Of a stretch of DNA of 64,000 nt, positions 10,831-21,185 are shown piece after piece. Made by a program: the position numbers and the translations under genes. The notes beneath the pieces are model-generated. The model was not told where the DNA came from. It did no database searches and saw nothing but the letters and a program-made list of their open reading frames with translations. How positions within the stretch are numbered: the first letter of the stretch is position 1; each line of letters opens with the position of its first letter. This DNA is from Acanthochlamys bracteata (lineage: Eukaryota; Streptophyta; Magnoliopsida; Pandanales; Velloziaceae). The stretch lies in assembly GCA_019914995.1 (NCBI GenBank), contig CM034134.1, forward strand, positions 3,976,463 through 4,040,462, given 5' to 3'.

Positions 10831-11069
10831 TACGGTGATTTGTCATCATTTGTAACTCCTATTACTTCCGTAGCTGGAATAGAAGAATCGTCTCTGTATC
10901 CTACGTCAGCAGCTCCGTTGATTCTACAACAGAATGGAAAAACCACTACATTGTCATTTTGCGAGTATGATAGGAGTCAAAATATATCTCGACCTAATTT
11001 TGACATTCAAATCAGATTTATCGCCCGGAGGTATGATCAGACATATTAATTCGACCTAGTGCACTTGAC

Positions 11070-11433
11070 GTAATAATAAATTAAGGTGTAAATTGATGTC
11101 GAACCATAGTATCAATGTTTAGAACACATTGCAACCTCAATGGCAACATATCTAGCTGGACGTATTAGTTAATGTCTCAATGGTTGGCATTGTGGAACTG
11201 CCCACGAGGTCAACGTCCATTCTTTTGACATACACATGTCAAATTTGTCGATCTAAATCATGTCGGCATAATAAAAATGAAGTAATAATAACAATTGAGA
11301 TGTAAATTGATGTTGAACCAAGGCGTCGACCTTATTTAGATCGCATTGCGACCTCAGCGACAACATATCTAGTTGGATATATTGGTTCAATGTCATAAGG
11401 TTGATGTTGTGGAATCACCGCCACAAGGTCAAC
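11070..11433 (+). repeat. Two-copy tandem repeat, 212-bp period
   Basis: 11,070-11,214 and 11,282-11,433 share 'GTAATAATAA', 'TGTAAATTGATGT', 'GCAACATATCTAG'-like and 'GAGGTCAAC/AAGGTCAAC' blocks in the same order. Divergence looks like about one base in five to six. It resembles the end of a satellite or a duplicated promoter-like segment. Function unknown. Confidence 0.7.
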
Positions 11434-11836
11434 CATGACATCGGCCATCTTGACCTCAACGACAACTATTTATACTTAAGAAGAATTGAGCAGAAGGCAA
11501 ATCAAAAACTTTCTAGAAGAAGAAAGGGATACCAATTGTTGAGTACTATTGATCCATGGCACGGGAGTTAGAGATCCCAAAACGAGTCGATTGCCGAAAC
11601 AGGAGCAAGCGCGAGAGTAGAAAAACTACTCTTGGAACAGTCTTCGCATTGTGCGAGCTTTTGCGAAAAACTTTCATGGAGTTTTTCCTAAGGGGTTCAT
11701 AAAGTGAAGTTTATGTGCTCGACACAGACATGTTTACCCCAAAGGATCAACATTGCAATAATTTGGACACATTGACATGTTTGCTCTGTAGGGATCAAGA
11801 TGCACAAAATAGCGCAAAATAGAAACATGTGTTTGC

Positions 11837-12370
11837 TCTTGATCAAGATGATAGAAAAAGAAAAAGTCTTATGTCTTGAAATATTTGTCTTTTTTTTTTC
11901 TGTCATCTTAATCAAAATGATGGATGGAGGATGATTCATGATCCTTTCAACCTAAAATTTAATCGATGTGTTCACAACTCATATTTCTTCATATGCAATA
12001 TGGATATTGCATTTTGAGATTTCTACGCAATTTATATGGACCAATGTACGCCGATATGCACCTATGGTGGCAATGTGCAAATATTTTCTTCCATATATAT
12101 ATAAAAGGAGGTAACCCTACCCTTGGGGTAGCTATGGGGCACCCCACATTTAGAGTGCTAAAAATTAATCTACGCCGGTGAATATAAAGAACTATTAGTT
12201 GGAATTTCTGTAAAATTTTAGTTTAATCGGATTACAAAATGACCTTCATTCGGCATCTTGATCAAAATGACAGGAAAAGGAAATTCTAAATATATATATG
12301 TATCGCCTCTTGATCAAGATGCTGGATGGAAGTTGATTCGTAGTCCAATCGAGCTAAAATTTTGTCACAA
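11837..12370 (+). repeat. Diverged direct duplication with TTGATCAAGATG motif
   Basis: Two blocks (about 11,837-11,965 and 12,258-12,370) each contain a 'CTTGATCAA(G/A)ATGA' word, an 'AGAAAAAG/AGGAAAAGG' run, a second 'TTAATCAAAATGATGGATGGA'-like word and then 'CTAAAATTT'. Spacing between blocks is about 420 bases. They are old copies of the same sequence; its nature is not clear. Confidence 0.55.
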
Positions 12371-12455
12371 TATTTTCAACCCTTAGTTACTTATATCCAA
12401 CGGTGGAGATTAAATTTAAAATATTGTAAATAAGGGGTTTGCCTATCCCCACTCA

Positions 12456-12475
12456 ATATATATATATATATATAT
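12456..12475. repeat. AT microsatellite
   Basis: A run of ten AT dinucleotides ending at TATGGCG. It borders an open but unrecognised stretch. Confidence 0.9.
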
Positions 12476-13823
12476 GGCGAGATAGAGGCATAACGGCCAC
12501 TACGCGCGGTGCTGTTGTGCCTTCATCCCGCCATTTGATCAGCCATCCAATGGCACTCCTCGACACGGTTGTCTTTTGTGGTACAAGGCCACATGGGGCA
12601 AGGTCTTCTTTCTCTCATGCACCTTTTTGCAGAAACGAGCTTCTGCAAGACAAATGGGTGTTTTTGGATTGCAATTTCACTTTGAAAGAGATGGGCAGAC
12701 GAGTCATTTAGAGAAAAAACTTTTCGACTATTTTTTTTGAGTTTCAAGTGACGCCATCACTACTCTAAATAGGGTTTGAAAATTGAAAGGGAGCGATTAC
12801 TATTCCAAAAATTATCTCTCAAGTTTCCACCATAGAGCGATTCCTCTCCTCCTGTAACTGTTCCCTATCAATTTAGAATTTAAATTAATTATTCCCGTGC
12901 ATTTGCCATATTCACGATCGATCGACCTGTACCTGGAATTGTTCAACTCTACCGAAATGGGAATAAAGAAATGGGCAAGAAAAGGTATTCCCTTTTCTTC
13001 TATGAACTTGATAATTTTCAGGACGTGCAAGATTGATATAGTAGGCATTAACTAGTTATTTTGAATGACTAGTTCTGAGCATGACATCGTTAGTTCCCAA
13101 TAGGTTGATAGTCACCTGATTTCCTTTCTTGCGGTCGACATAGTGGGATGCATAAAGACTGTATTGACTTCAAACAGTCGGAAAGTGAGTTATAAATAGT
13201 CAAAAGTGTTGCATTACGGTCGATATCTCAGTTCAACACTAGTCGATGTCTCACTTTAGCACTGGTCGAGAGCGATCCAAATGTACAACCGCGTTGGACA
13301 CAGAAGAAAAGGTTGACAAAACTTTTGACTTTGTGTAGTCGTTCATTGAGCACTAAAGTAGGTCAAAATTGGTACATTGTGGTCGATTTTTATTTAACTC
13401 ATTGGGAAACCACGGGGCGAACTTTCTAAATTATTTTGAATTTTAAACACTGCATCACTGCTTCCAAAATCCTGTAGCAACCCTAGATGTGTTTCTCCAC
13501 TGCTTGAAAAAGTGTTTTATTATTGTTTTTCATCCAATTTCAGATATCTCTCTTGCTGCCACCACACTATCAATCGACTAGGTTCACGCATTTCACTCCT
13601 GCGGCAGTATATTTGCACTTTCGACCGTGATCGACAATCCATCCATGTCATGGATGACTGTAACACGAATTTTACCGGTAACAGCTCAGCGATCGGCCTA
13701 CATTTCCGATTTGTCCTACTCTCGCTATATGGCTCATATAAAGGTCCCCATGATGAAAGATATTCTCTTTTTTTATATGAACTTCATGTATTGATAGGGA
13801 ATAATTGAATTTTTAGGAGTAAT

Positions 13824-14510
13824 ATAGAATTACAAGAACATATTTGTAAAAAAATATTTAGTTTTCCTGATAAGTTAAGTAATTTAAAAGAAATACAACA
13901 ATTCTTAGGAGTATTAAATTACGCTAGACCTTTTATAAAAGATTTAGGAAAATTAGCAGGACCTTTATATGCTAAGACTAGTTTAAAAGGTCAACGAAAT
14001 TTTAACCAAGAAGATATTAGATTAGTTCAACAAATTAAAGAAAAGGTTAAACAAATACCTCCTTTAGAGTTACCTTTAGATTCTGATTATTTAATTATAG
14101 AAACAGATGGATCTCATCTCGGCTGGGGTGCAGTATTATTATCAAAACCTAATAAATATTCGCCTAAAGATACAGAAAAGGTAGTTAGATATAGTAGTGG
14201 TCAATATAAAGAGAAAGGAAATAGAACAAGTATTGAGTCAGAATTACTAGCTATAAATTATGCTTTAGATTCATTCAGATTATTCATTTTATCTAAACCT
14301 GAAATTACCCTTAGAACTGACTGTGAAGCCATAGTAAAATTTTATAATAAAATGAATGAGAAAAGATCTAATCAAAGAAGATGGTTAAATTTTATAGATA
14401 GAATTACAAATGATGGTATAAGAATCGAAATAGAGCATATAAAAGGTAAAGATAATAGATTAGCTGACATTTTAAGTAGATTTCTAACTCCTCTCATTTC
14501 TCTGATCTGA
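13824..14510 (+). CDS. Viral RT end and RNase H, copy A (fragment)
   Basis: 228 open codons without a start codon, because the unit is truncated at its left edge. It encodes the RT thumb/connection ('QQFLGVLNYARPFIKDLGKL') and a full RNase H1 domain. The catalytic acidic residues are visible in 'ETDGS', 'SIESELLA', 'RTDCEA' and 'KDNRLADIL'. A 17-base deletion just upstream (near 13,820) relative to copy B shifts the frame out of RT. RNase H degrades pregenomic RNA during reverse transcription. The domain is intact here but broken in copy B. Confidence 0.85.
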   Translation: MELQEHICKKIFSFPDKLSNLKEIQQFLGVLNYARPFIKDLGKLAGPLYAKTSLKGQRNFNQEDIRLVQQIKEKVKQIPPLELPLDSDYLIIETDGSHLGWGAVLLSKPNKYSPKDTEKVVRYSSGQYKEKGNRTSIESELLAINYALDSFRLFILSKPEITLRTDCEAIVKFYNKMNEKRSNQRRWLNFIDRITNDGIRIEIEHIKGKDNRLADILSRFLTPLISLI

Positions 14511-15060
14511 CCTCCTCCACGATTCATTCCTCCTCAAGTAGCAAGACTTAGTGCTCAGAACCAGAACAATGTAGCCAGACCTAGTTTACAGACTCCACGG
14601 CCCAACAATTTAGAAAAGTTATATTTTGGTAAACATGAACTTTTATGTTTTCCCCCTAGTAATATCTCTTTTAGACCTTTAGATAAGCAAGAAATGTAAT
14701 ATCTCTAAAGATCAACAATGTTTATTAGATAATCTTTGGCAATCATTTCAATAGAATGATCAAATGATATTTCTTAGCAAGCATGAATGCACTTACTTTT
14801 CATTTTTTCTCATGAAAGACGAAATTTCTCTTTTATGTTGTTTTTAGAGGAAGACTACCAGGTTTTTTCATACATGGTTAGAAGTTTTAGATAGTATTAG
14901 AGATTTTCCCAATGCATTATATAAATGGTTTAATCATTTCACAGAAGCATTAGATGTTGCACGAGAACGCATTGGCATAAACTTTTATTTATCTCCTTCT
15001 TTGAGAACTGCATGATAGACCCTCGTAACTCTTACAAGATAGCCAAAGATACTCGAAAAA
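14511..15060 (+). pseudogene. Viroplasmin-like ORF, copy A (broken)
   Basis: Nucleotide match to 23,303-23,875 of copy B. The start codon position is mutated here (TCTGATCTGACC replaces the ATG context). There are extra stops (for example near 14,697 and 14,752) and insertions near 14,810 and 14,870 that break the viroplasmin core. The downstream coiled-coil part, lost from copy B by truncation, is kept in this copy. Confidence 0.75.
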
Positions 15061-15494
15061 AATTATATTTTGTGACCACTTGCAATGTTCTAGCAGACAC
15101 TGTTAAAAAGCTTAATGAAACAGTTGCTCTTTTAAGACAAGAAAAAATCAAGCTCTTAGACAAACAAGCAGATTTAGAGAGACTCCTTATTCAGGAAAGG
15201 TTGGATTACATCCAACAAACCTCCAAACCTGCTGTGGAGAATAAAAGTATTGCAGGAACAGCAGCTACTCTTGCTGAGAAAAGAGTAGAAACAGCATTCA
15301 CTTGTGCTGAGAAACAAGTGGCTAGCCCGGTTCTACCGGTGACCGGTAAAGGCATATCAAATCCGGAGATCCCTGGCAATTTGGGAAAAATTGCATTATC
15401 AGGTTTTCATCAAGGAACATGCGGTACAAAAAGAACAAAGAACAATTACGGAAAGAACGTAGTGGGATACCAACAATCCCGGAACTTGAATTGA
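15012..15494 (+). pseudogene. Coiled-coil extension downstream of the viroplasmin-like domain
   Basis: 160 open codons overlapping the end of the viroplasmin-like reading in another frame. Residues about 30-70 form a heptad-like coiled coil ('LADTVKKLNETVALLRQEK', then Leu/Lys/Glu-rich). The C-terminal half is Gly/Lys/Arg-rich. The first ATG is probably not the real start, because one-base differences between the copies suggest that this region continued the upstream ORF. Caulimovirus transactivator/viroplasmin proteins are several hundred residues long, which fits such an extension. The joint is inferred. Confidence 0.5.
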
Positions 15495-15798
15495 GCGTGA
15501 TAGTATACAGATTATTCCTACACATCTGTATAATGTTAGACCCAGAAGAACTTTATTAAGAAAAAGAGAATTCAAGAAACTTATTGAAGAAACTATTAAA
15601 GATTTATCTATCTTTAAGAACATTTCTAAACCTATGGACTGTGAAGAAGAGTATAAAGGAACAACTAGTTCAGAATCAGGATCAACAACAAAAAGCCCTA
15701 TCCCCTACTCAGCAATGGACGAGAGATGTGCAGACATAGACAACCTTTCACATCCCGACAGTGAAAGAGGACTTGGACCAGAACACTCTGGCATCTAG
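15493..15798 (+). pseudogene. C-terminal tail of the same viral ORF (inferred)
   Basis: 102 codons open in a third frame, overlapping the previous stop by two bases and ending with TAG at 15,796. The text is basic then acidic ('RKREFKKLIEETIKDL', later Ser/Asp/Glu-rich) and has no recognised domain. The tight overlap suggests a frameshift within one original ORF. Confidence 0.4.
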
Positions 15799-15906
15799 AA
15801 AGATTCAAAATCCAGATGGAGACAGGCTACCTAATGAAAGCGACAGCAACGGTTAATTAACCACACTACGGTTAGTTAACTTTAGTTTATTAACTATAGT
15901 TTGTAT

Positions 15907-15931
15907 ACCCTAGTTATATTTTAACTAGGGT
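15907..15931 (+). promoter_or_regulatory. Perfect 10-bp inverted repeat upstream of the viral TATA box
   Basis: ACCCTAGTTA and TAACTAGGGT flank a five-base loop, ending about 20 bases before the TATA-like box. Upstream, 15,853-15,900 has further GTTAAT, TTAAC and GTTAGTTAAC words, making a cluster of related palindromic motifs. A transcription-factor site cluster or an RNA hairpin are both possible. Confidence 0.5.
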
Positions 15932-16830
15932 TAAGTTTAGTTTCTTTTCTATAATATGTGCAAAGTTTGTAAGTTGAGGGCATGGGTCTTTAAGATCTGA
16001 AGCTCTCCTGTGTGTATGCTCTCAAGTTTGTGCTTTCAAGTGTGTGCTCTCAAGTTCTTCTTGTAAGTCCCTTTTCTTTTCAATAAAAGTTTTAGGGATT
16101 TCCTGAAAGGAAAACTTCCGAACGCTTTCTATTATGTTTTCTCTCCCAAAAATATTTTTGGTTTGAATATTTTTCTTATGTTTAAGCATGTAGTATGCTG
16201 TCGTAAACGGAGAAGGTTTTGACAACAATATCATTTCATGGCATATCATCTTTTCTGTAAATAAATCTCTGCATCTCATGCATTCTAGGATGTTCCTGAA
16301 CCTTAGGATCAAAGGCTTAGCTTCAGTATATGTTTATTTTAACTTGTCCGGTAATCCACTGTGTCATCCTTGTAAGTCCTGTTTAAGCCAAGGTTAGGCA
16401 TAAGGCAAAATGGATTGAACATGATGAAAGAAAGTTTTAACAAACTAGGTTGATGTTTGAGTCTAAGATATCCTTGTAATAGGGATCAATATCTAGATAC
16501 AATCATAAAAAGCATAGCTGAAGAAGATAACTCTTTATTTAATCTGTGGCCAGAAGCTTATTCGGTGGTAACAGGTTCAAATAAATGTATCTGAAAGCTT
16601 TTGTTTATAAAAAAATAAAAAAAAATAAAAAAAAAAATTTAATAAGGAGAGAGCATATGAAAGTCAGTAAGGAAAAGTACCAAGTAAGGAATAAGACAAC
16701 TAAGAAATTTTCCCTCTTCCATTTAATACAACATTTCTAATTATCCTCTTTTATATCTGTGAACTCATTCTCGCCTTTTTAACACTTTATCTTTCTTATA
16801 AATACGTTCTATTAAAAGTAATAACAATAA

Positions 16831-16890
16831 TAGTAATAAGTTTTTCTTATTTTTAACAAAAATTAATATAGTAATAAGTTTTTCTTATTT
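16831..16890 (+). repeat. 22-bp direct repeat before the primer site
   Basis: The same 22 bases (TAGTAATAAGTTTTTCTTAT and two more T) occur at 16,831-16,852 and 16,869-16,890. The second copy ends nine bases before the primer site. It may be a leader element or a slippage product. Confidence 0.8.
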
Positions 16891-16899
16891 CTCACATTT

Positions 16900-16912
16900 T
16901 GGTATCAGAGCC
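16900..16912 (+). promoter_or_regulatory. Viral minus-strand primer binding site
   Basis: TGGTATCAGAGCC, complementary to the 3' end of plant initiator tRNA-Met, is the standard origin of caulimovirid genome numbering. It marks the joint between viral unit A and unit B. The first ORF begins 96 bases downstream. Confidence 0.92.
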
Positions 16913-17007
16913 AGATTATTTCGTTTAGTTTAACCTAGTTAGATTAAACCTAGTAATAGAATTTATCCTCTATATAGATCTGTAAATCTAGATAGAATAT
17001 AAATTAT

Positions 17008-17811
17008 ATGACAGTACCCATTAAGGTAGAACATACAATATTTCCACCTTTAAACGAGCATCATATACAAGCAACAGGAGTAACTTTAGAAGAATTTTTT
17101 AGAGTAGTTGATTTAGATCAAATTACTGAAGTTAATCAAGACGCAGTATTTTTAGAAAGAAATTTTTATTTCCCTTTACAAGAATTATTATCTATAGAAA
17201 ATTGCGAATGAGAAGAAGAAATTACGAAGCTATTCGGATAATATATCAACTCATTCCTATTCTTAGTGAACGAACGTAATTAAGACCATATTTAACAATA
17301 GAGAAGAATATATTGTTAATTTTGAAGAATTATCTTACTTTAGCAGAAAATATTTTAGCAGAAGATAACACTGAAGAAGAAAACAATAGCGGATCTGAAG
17401 AAATTTGATTATTTAGATTTAGAAATTTCCCATATTCCAAGAGTAGCTATAACTCTAGATAAGTGTAAACTTAAGTGTAATTTTCAAAAGAACTGTGATT
17501 TCAAACATCTTTTACATAGTTCAGAACCTGTATTAAACACTTTAGTAGACTTACTTTTAAATCTTTCAACTCATATTGAATTTTCTTTAGCAAAAAATTC
17601 AACTAGTGATTTATCATCTGTTTTCTCAGACATAAAAACAATAAGAAATAATTTAGATTTTTTAAAAGCTCAATATCAGTTTAGTTCTAAAATAATATCT
17701 CATTATTCTAAAAGAACTATTAATTTACAAAAAATTGAACAACAATTAGAAAGTTTAGATAAAAAATTAGATACATTAATAGAACTTTTTAGAAAATCTT
17801 TTTCTTTATGA
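17008..17811 (+). pseudogene. Viral ORF1-like protein (broken)
   Basis: The first 67 residues from the ATG at 17,008 are open ('LEEFFRVVDLDQITEV'), then a stop. Continuing text appears in other frames with stops near 17,270 and 17,407. The last part, about 17,410-17,811, is open, with a small Cys cluster (CKLKCNFQKNCDFKH) and Leu/Ile-rich helices. Length and position fit ORF1 of badna-type viruses, whose role is poorly known. I see no domain that proves function. Confidence 0.6.
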
Positions 17812-18113
17812 AAGATTACCAAGAAGCTTTATTAGAAACTGAAAAGTATTTATTTCCAGCAGAAGGATTTAGCAAACTTGATCCCACACCTGCACAAGAT
17901 AAAACTATAATTAGACAAAACAATACTATTATCAGTTTATTATTATGAGTAAATAATAAACTAGATTTATTACTTGAATAAAGAAAAAGAAATACTTTTA
18001 ACAACGAATTAGAAAATCTTATTAAAAAAGTTGATAGTATAAATATTAATAAAATAAGAGAAATAGAAAGACCTAGAACCCCTAAAGAATTAAAATTTTT
18101 CTCTATAAAATGA
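17808..18113 (+). pseudogene. Viral ORF2-like, virion-associated type (two stops)
   Basis: 101 codons starting ATGA inside the stop of the preceding ORF (17,808-17,811) and ending ATGA inside the start of the next (18,110-18,113). Premature stops sit at 17,946 and 17,979. The text is helix-prone ('NTIISLLL', 'NKLDLLLE', 'LENLIKKVDSININKI') with a proline-rich end, like the small coiled-coil virion-associated proteins of this family. Position and overlaps are the main evidence. Confidence 0.6.
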
Positions 18114-19153
18114 CAACTTCATTTAGTGGAAGCTCTAGAACTTTAGCAGAACAAAGCTCAGGAAAAATAGTTCCTAAATCTAAACAGACTCTTTTAAGCA
18201 AACTTTTTAATAGAAGTAAAAAATATTTAACTAAAGTAGGATCAATTATAGATCCCGAACAAAATCTAGAACATTTTCGACAACATGGTTTAGATCTTAT
18301 ATCCCCAACAGAATTATATCATATAAGAAAAGTAGAAAATTTAGTAAATCAGACTCAGTTTTTTATTAGAAAAAGAGAAGAAGAAGTTGAATGTTTAGGA
18401 GGACAAAATGTTATTTTAGATATGATTAGTTTAGAAGCTTATAAAATTTTAAGAAGTTCTCAATTTAATTTTATACATTTAGGATTATTAATTATAGGAG
18501 TAAAAGGATTAGATAGAAGTTATCTAGGAACAAAAGTATTACTTTATGTTTATAATAATTTATGGATTAATCCAGAACAAGCAGCAATAGCTACTATAGA
18601 AATAGACATGTCTCAGAATGCATGAATGTTTTATTGTTGTCCAAACCTTTTAACAAGTATTACAAAAGGAGTTCAACATTTAAAAATAGGCGTTAAAACC
18701 AAAGGTTATGAAGGAAAAACTGCAGGAAGCAATTTATTATTTTCAATAGGATTTATTGGAAGATTAACTAATAATGGAGACATAAAATATAAATTAGAAA
18801 TGGATGATGTTATTCAGTTAGTAAGTTCTAAAGGAATTAAAATGTTAAAAGCCAATAAAATAGATCCTACAGAATTAGCTGGAAGAGAATGGCTTTTAGA
18901 TGAATTTCATCAAAAATCAAATATTCTTATTCCAGAAACTAGTATGATGTATAAAAATGCTAGAAATAGTACGAGTGTTAGATTTACTGATTATAAATCA
19001 ATTTCTACGTTAGAAGATAATGAAGTAGAAGAATGCATGAATAAATTTACAACAGTTTATGAAGATCCTATAGTAATAGCATGTCCAGAAAAAAGTATGG
19101 ATACAATTAGAACTTTTGAAGACCTCTTAAGATTAGAATTTTTTGGAATTTAG
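18110..19153 (+). pseudogene. Viral movement protein domain (one internal stop)
   Basis: 347 codons in one frame, interrupted by TGA at 18,623-18,625. The central block ('FIHLGLLIIGVKGL', 'IATIEIDMSQ', 'HLKIGVKTKGYE', 'GFIGRLTNN') fits the caulimovirid movement-protein family, which forms tubules at plasmodesmata. The start overlaps ORF2 by ATGA. The end runs into a T-rich stretch at 19,137-19,147 where the frame moves to the coat-protein reading, so movement and coat domains were probably one polyprotein. Probably the N-terminal domain of a badna-like ORF3. Confidence 0.82.
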
Positions 19154-20763
19154 ATACAAATGAATATTTTTATTATGATTGTCATAGAAATATTCGTAAA
19201 GGAAATTTAGCCGAAGATAGTATTCATTTTAAATTAAAAGAACGACATGATAAAATTAGAGAATTATGAGATAAAAGATTAGAAATATGGAGAATAAGGG
19301 AAAGGTTTGTTCAGAAGATAAAAAGTGGAGAAGTAACTAAAGATTATATTCCACCCATAAAACAAAAACTGTTAGATGCAGTGGCACCTCTAAAATTAGA
19401 ATTAGAAAAAATGGAAGAATTAGATAATACATTTAGATTAAAATATTTTAGTAAAGGCAAATTAGATTCAATTAGCGAAATTAGTCAAGTAGAACTTATG
19501 GAATCCACTGAATCTAGCCCAGCATCAGCAATTAGTCCATTCCAGAGAACTGAACCTACAACAGAAAACTCAACTTATTATGGAAATTTACCTAAACGAA
19601 CAATTGCATTACATGAGCAAGATTTTACAAATTTAAGATCAAAAGGAAAACCTTTTCCATTAGAACAAAAAATACAATTTCAAACTCTAGGAGAAGGACA
19701 AATTTTTAACCTCTCAGCACATGACCCTCAGTTATGGAATAATATTTTAGATGTATGGAAAAATACAGTAGTAGGAACATACTGGAAAAATATGAAAGAT
19801 TGTACTACTGGAGAAGAAGCATTTAGATATTTAGAAGTCTTTTTAGGAGAATCTGTAAGAAGATTATGGGAAGTTTTTAAACGAGACCAACCGACTAGTT
19901 ATAAAAGGCTTACAGACGTAGGACCAAATCCTTATAATTTTGTTAATCAAATACATCAGTTAATAACTGGAGAAGATCCTAATGTAGGACTAGTATCTAT
20001 GCAAGCAGACGCGTTAATGCATATAGAACAAATGCAACTTAAAGATGTTAGTAAAGCCAAACGATTTTGTAATGAATATATGCATATGGTATGTAAAGCA
20101 GGAGCTGGTTTTGACCAAGAATATGGAAAAAGACTATTTAGAAAATTTCCTCCAGACTTAGCAAAAGAAATTGAAAGAGAATGGAATAATTTAGCACCAG
20201 TAAAAGAAAATCCCAATAATTTATGGACTATTACTCAGAGAGTAAATCATATAATGAAAGTATTAACTAAAAAATGTACTGAAATACAAACAGCTAGACA
20301 ACTAAAAAGAGGACAATTTGCATTCTGCAATAATATGTATGTCCCTAATCAGGATTATAGAGAAACAAAAATTAAAAAAAAATCACGTAGATATCCGTAT
20401 TCTAAAAAGAAATATTATTTAAGAAGATCTAATCGGAAAAAACCATATTTAGATAGAAATAAAAATGTAAGACGATTTAATCCAAAAAGAAATTATAGAA
20501 AGAAATTAAAATGTTTTGCATGCAATAGTGAAGAACATTTAAGTAATGCATGTCCAAAACGAAAGAATTTACATAATAGAAATACAGAATTACTAGAATG
20601 TGTAAACGAAACTTTAATAGATATAGACTCTGAAATATCCGATGATGAGACTATTTATAGTATAGAATCTTTAGAAGAAAAATATAGAGATGAATTACAC
20701 GAAGATTTTATTGAAGAAATGTCGAATAAAAATAGATTCAGGACTCTTACGAGGGAGAATTAG
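19154..20763 (+). pseudogene. Viral coat protein with CCHC finger
   Basis: The long open part (19,270-20,763) has no ATG at its start and follows a TGA at 19,267, so it is a piece of a larger polyprotein. The capsid core lies around 'FRYLEVFLGESVRRLWEVFK' to 'RLFRKFPPDLAKEIE'. It is followed by a Lys/Arg/Tyr-rich basic stretch and the finger C-F-A-C....H....C at about 20,515-20,556, typical of caulimovirid coat proteins that bind viral RNA. The C-terminus is acidic. TAG at 20,761 and a frame change near 20,750 separate it from the next domain. Confidence 0.85.
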
Positions 20764-20768
20764 AATAT

Positions 20769-21185
20769 ATGAATGAAGAATGCTCTCATAATTGGCAAAA
20801 ATACGAAGGAATAGATTGTACACCATGTTTTCTTTGTCATTGGTTTCCTAGTAGAATGAATAGAGCTAAATGTAGTTTATGTTTAAAAGAAGGATATATA
20901 AAGTGTTTACACTTAGATACCAATGACTACTACTATCTTAAATATAAAGAAACATTAGATTCAAGAATAAGTTATTTAGAGAAACAAGTATTTAAATTAA
21001 AACAAAAAATAACTAGAATTGAATCTACAATAAATCTAGACATACCTGAAAGTAGTAATATACAGAAAGATGACTTTAGCTTTCTTCATATTCCACCCAA
21101 TACTCAGAAACATTCTGTCGAAGAAGTAACAAATCTCAATTTAGTCGAAGAACCTATTCTTGTATGTAATCAGATAATCAAATAG
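20769..21185 (+). pseudogene. Second viral Cys-rich domain and coiled coil
   Basis: 138 residues. Residues about 17-45 carry Cys pairs in the order CTPC, CFLC, CSLC and a later Cys, with 11 residues between CFLC and CSLC. This is like the second Cys-rich motif placed after the CCHC finger in badna/tungro-type polyproteins. Residues 60-95 form a coiled coil ('LEKQVFKLKQKITRIES'). The open frame extends upstream of the ATG, so this is an internal polyprotein segment. Two stops follow (21,183 and 21,192). Confidence 0.75.

Larger units (their letters stand above)
1..10848. repeat. Left arm of large inverted duplication
   Basis: Read in reverse complement, this arm matches 28,933-42,973. The pairs are copia1 gag/protease, gypsy1 gag-to-RT, copia-b and the Q element with its LTR. 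Position 1 pairs with 42,973 and 10,848 pairs with 28,933. Protein comparison of the copia1 protease segments shows about five differences in 148 residues. The match is interrupted: 4,462-6,697 here has no partner, while 33,082-38,520 is extra in the other arm. The match still holds at the left edge of the window, so the arm probably continues upstream. Confidence 0.9.
10849..13802. other. Unassigned non-coding block
   Basis: Lies between the inverted arm and the pararetrovirus and has no counterpart elsewhere in the window. Short ORFs (for example 12,439-12,711 plus) show no recognisable domain. It holds a 212-bp tandem duplication, a diverged second duplication near 11.84-12.37 kb and an AT microsatellite. 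13,050-13,400 has several 'GTCGAT'-type words but no clear unit. A host intergenic or unknown repeat origin is possible. Confidence 0.7.
15799..16899 (+). promoter_or_regulatory. Viral intergenic region: promoter, poly(A) signal and leader
   Basis: Non-coding gap between the last viral ORF of copy A and the primer site of copy B. A TATA-like TATAATA lies at 15,950-15,956 and an AATAAA at 16,082-16,087. That is the usual order for a caulimovirid pregenomic RNA promoter and its terminal redundancy. The following ~800 bases are an AT-rich leader with an A-rich run at 16,610-16,640. Promoter assignment is by position and motif only. Confidence 0.6.

Noticed and set aside
12439..12711. Possible small host gene of 90 codons
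   Set aside because: It begins in an AT microsatellite, has no homology that I recognise and no supporting structure.
13050..13400. Possible MITE or inverted-repeat element
   Set aside because: Recurring GTCGAT words exist, but I could not find paired terminal inverted repeats or a target-site duplication.
16600..16650. A-rich run as the tail of a retroposon
   Set aside because: It lies inside the viral leader between the poly(A) signal and the primer site and is interspersed with T; no target-site duplication was seen.
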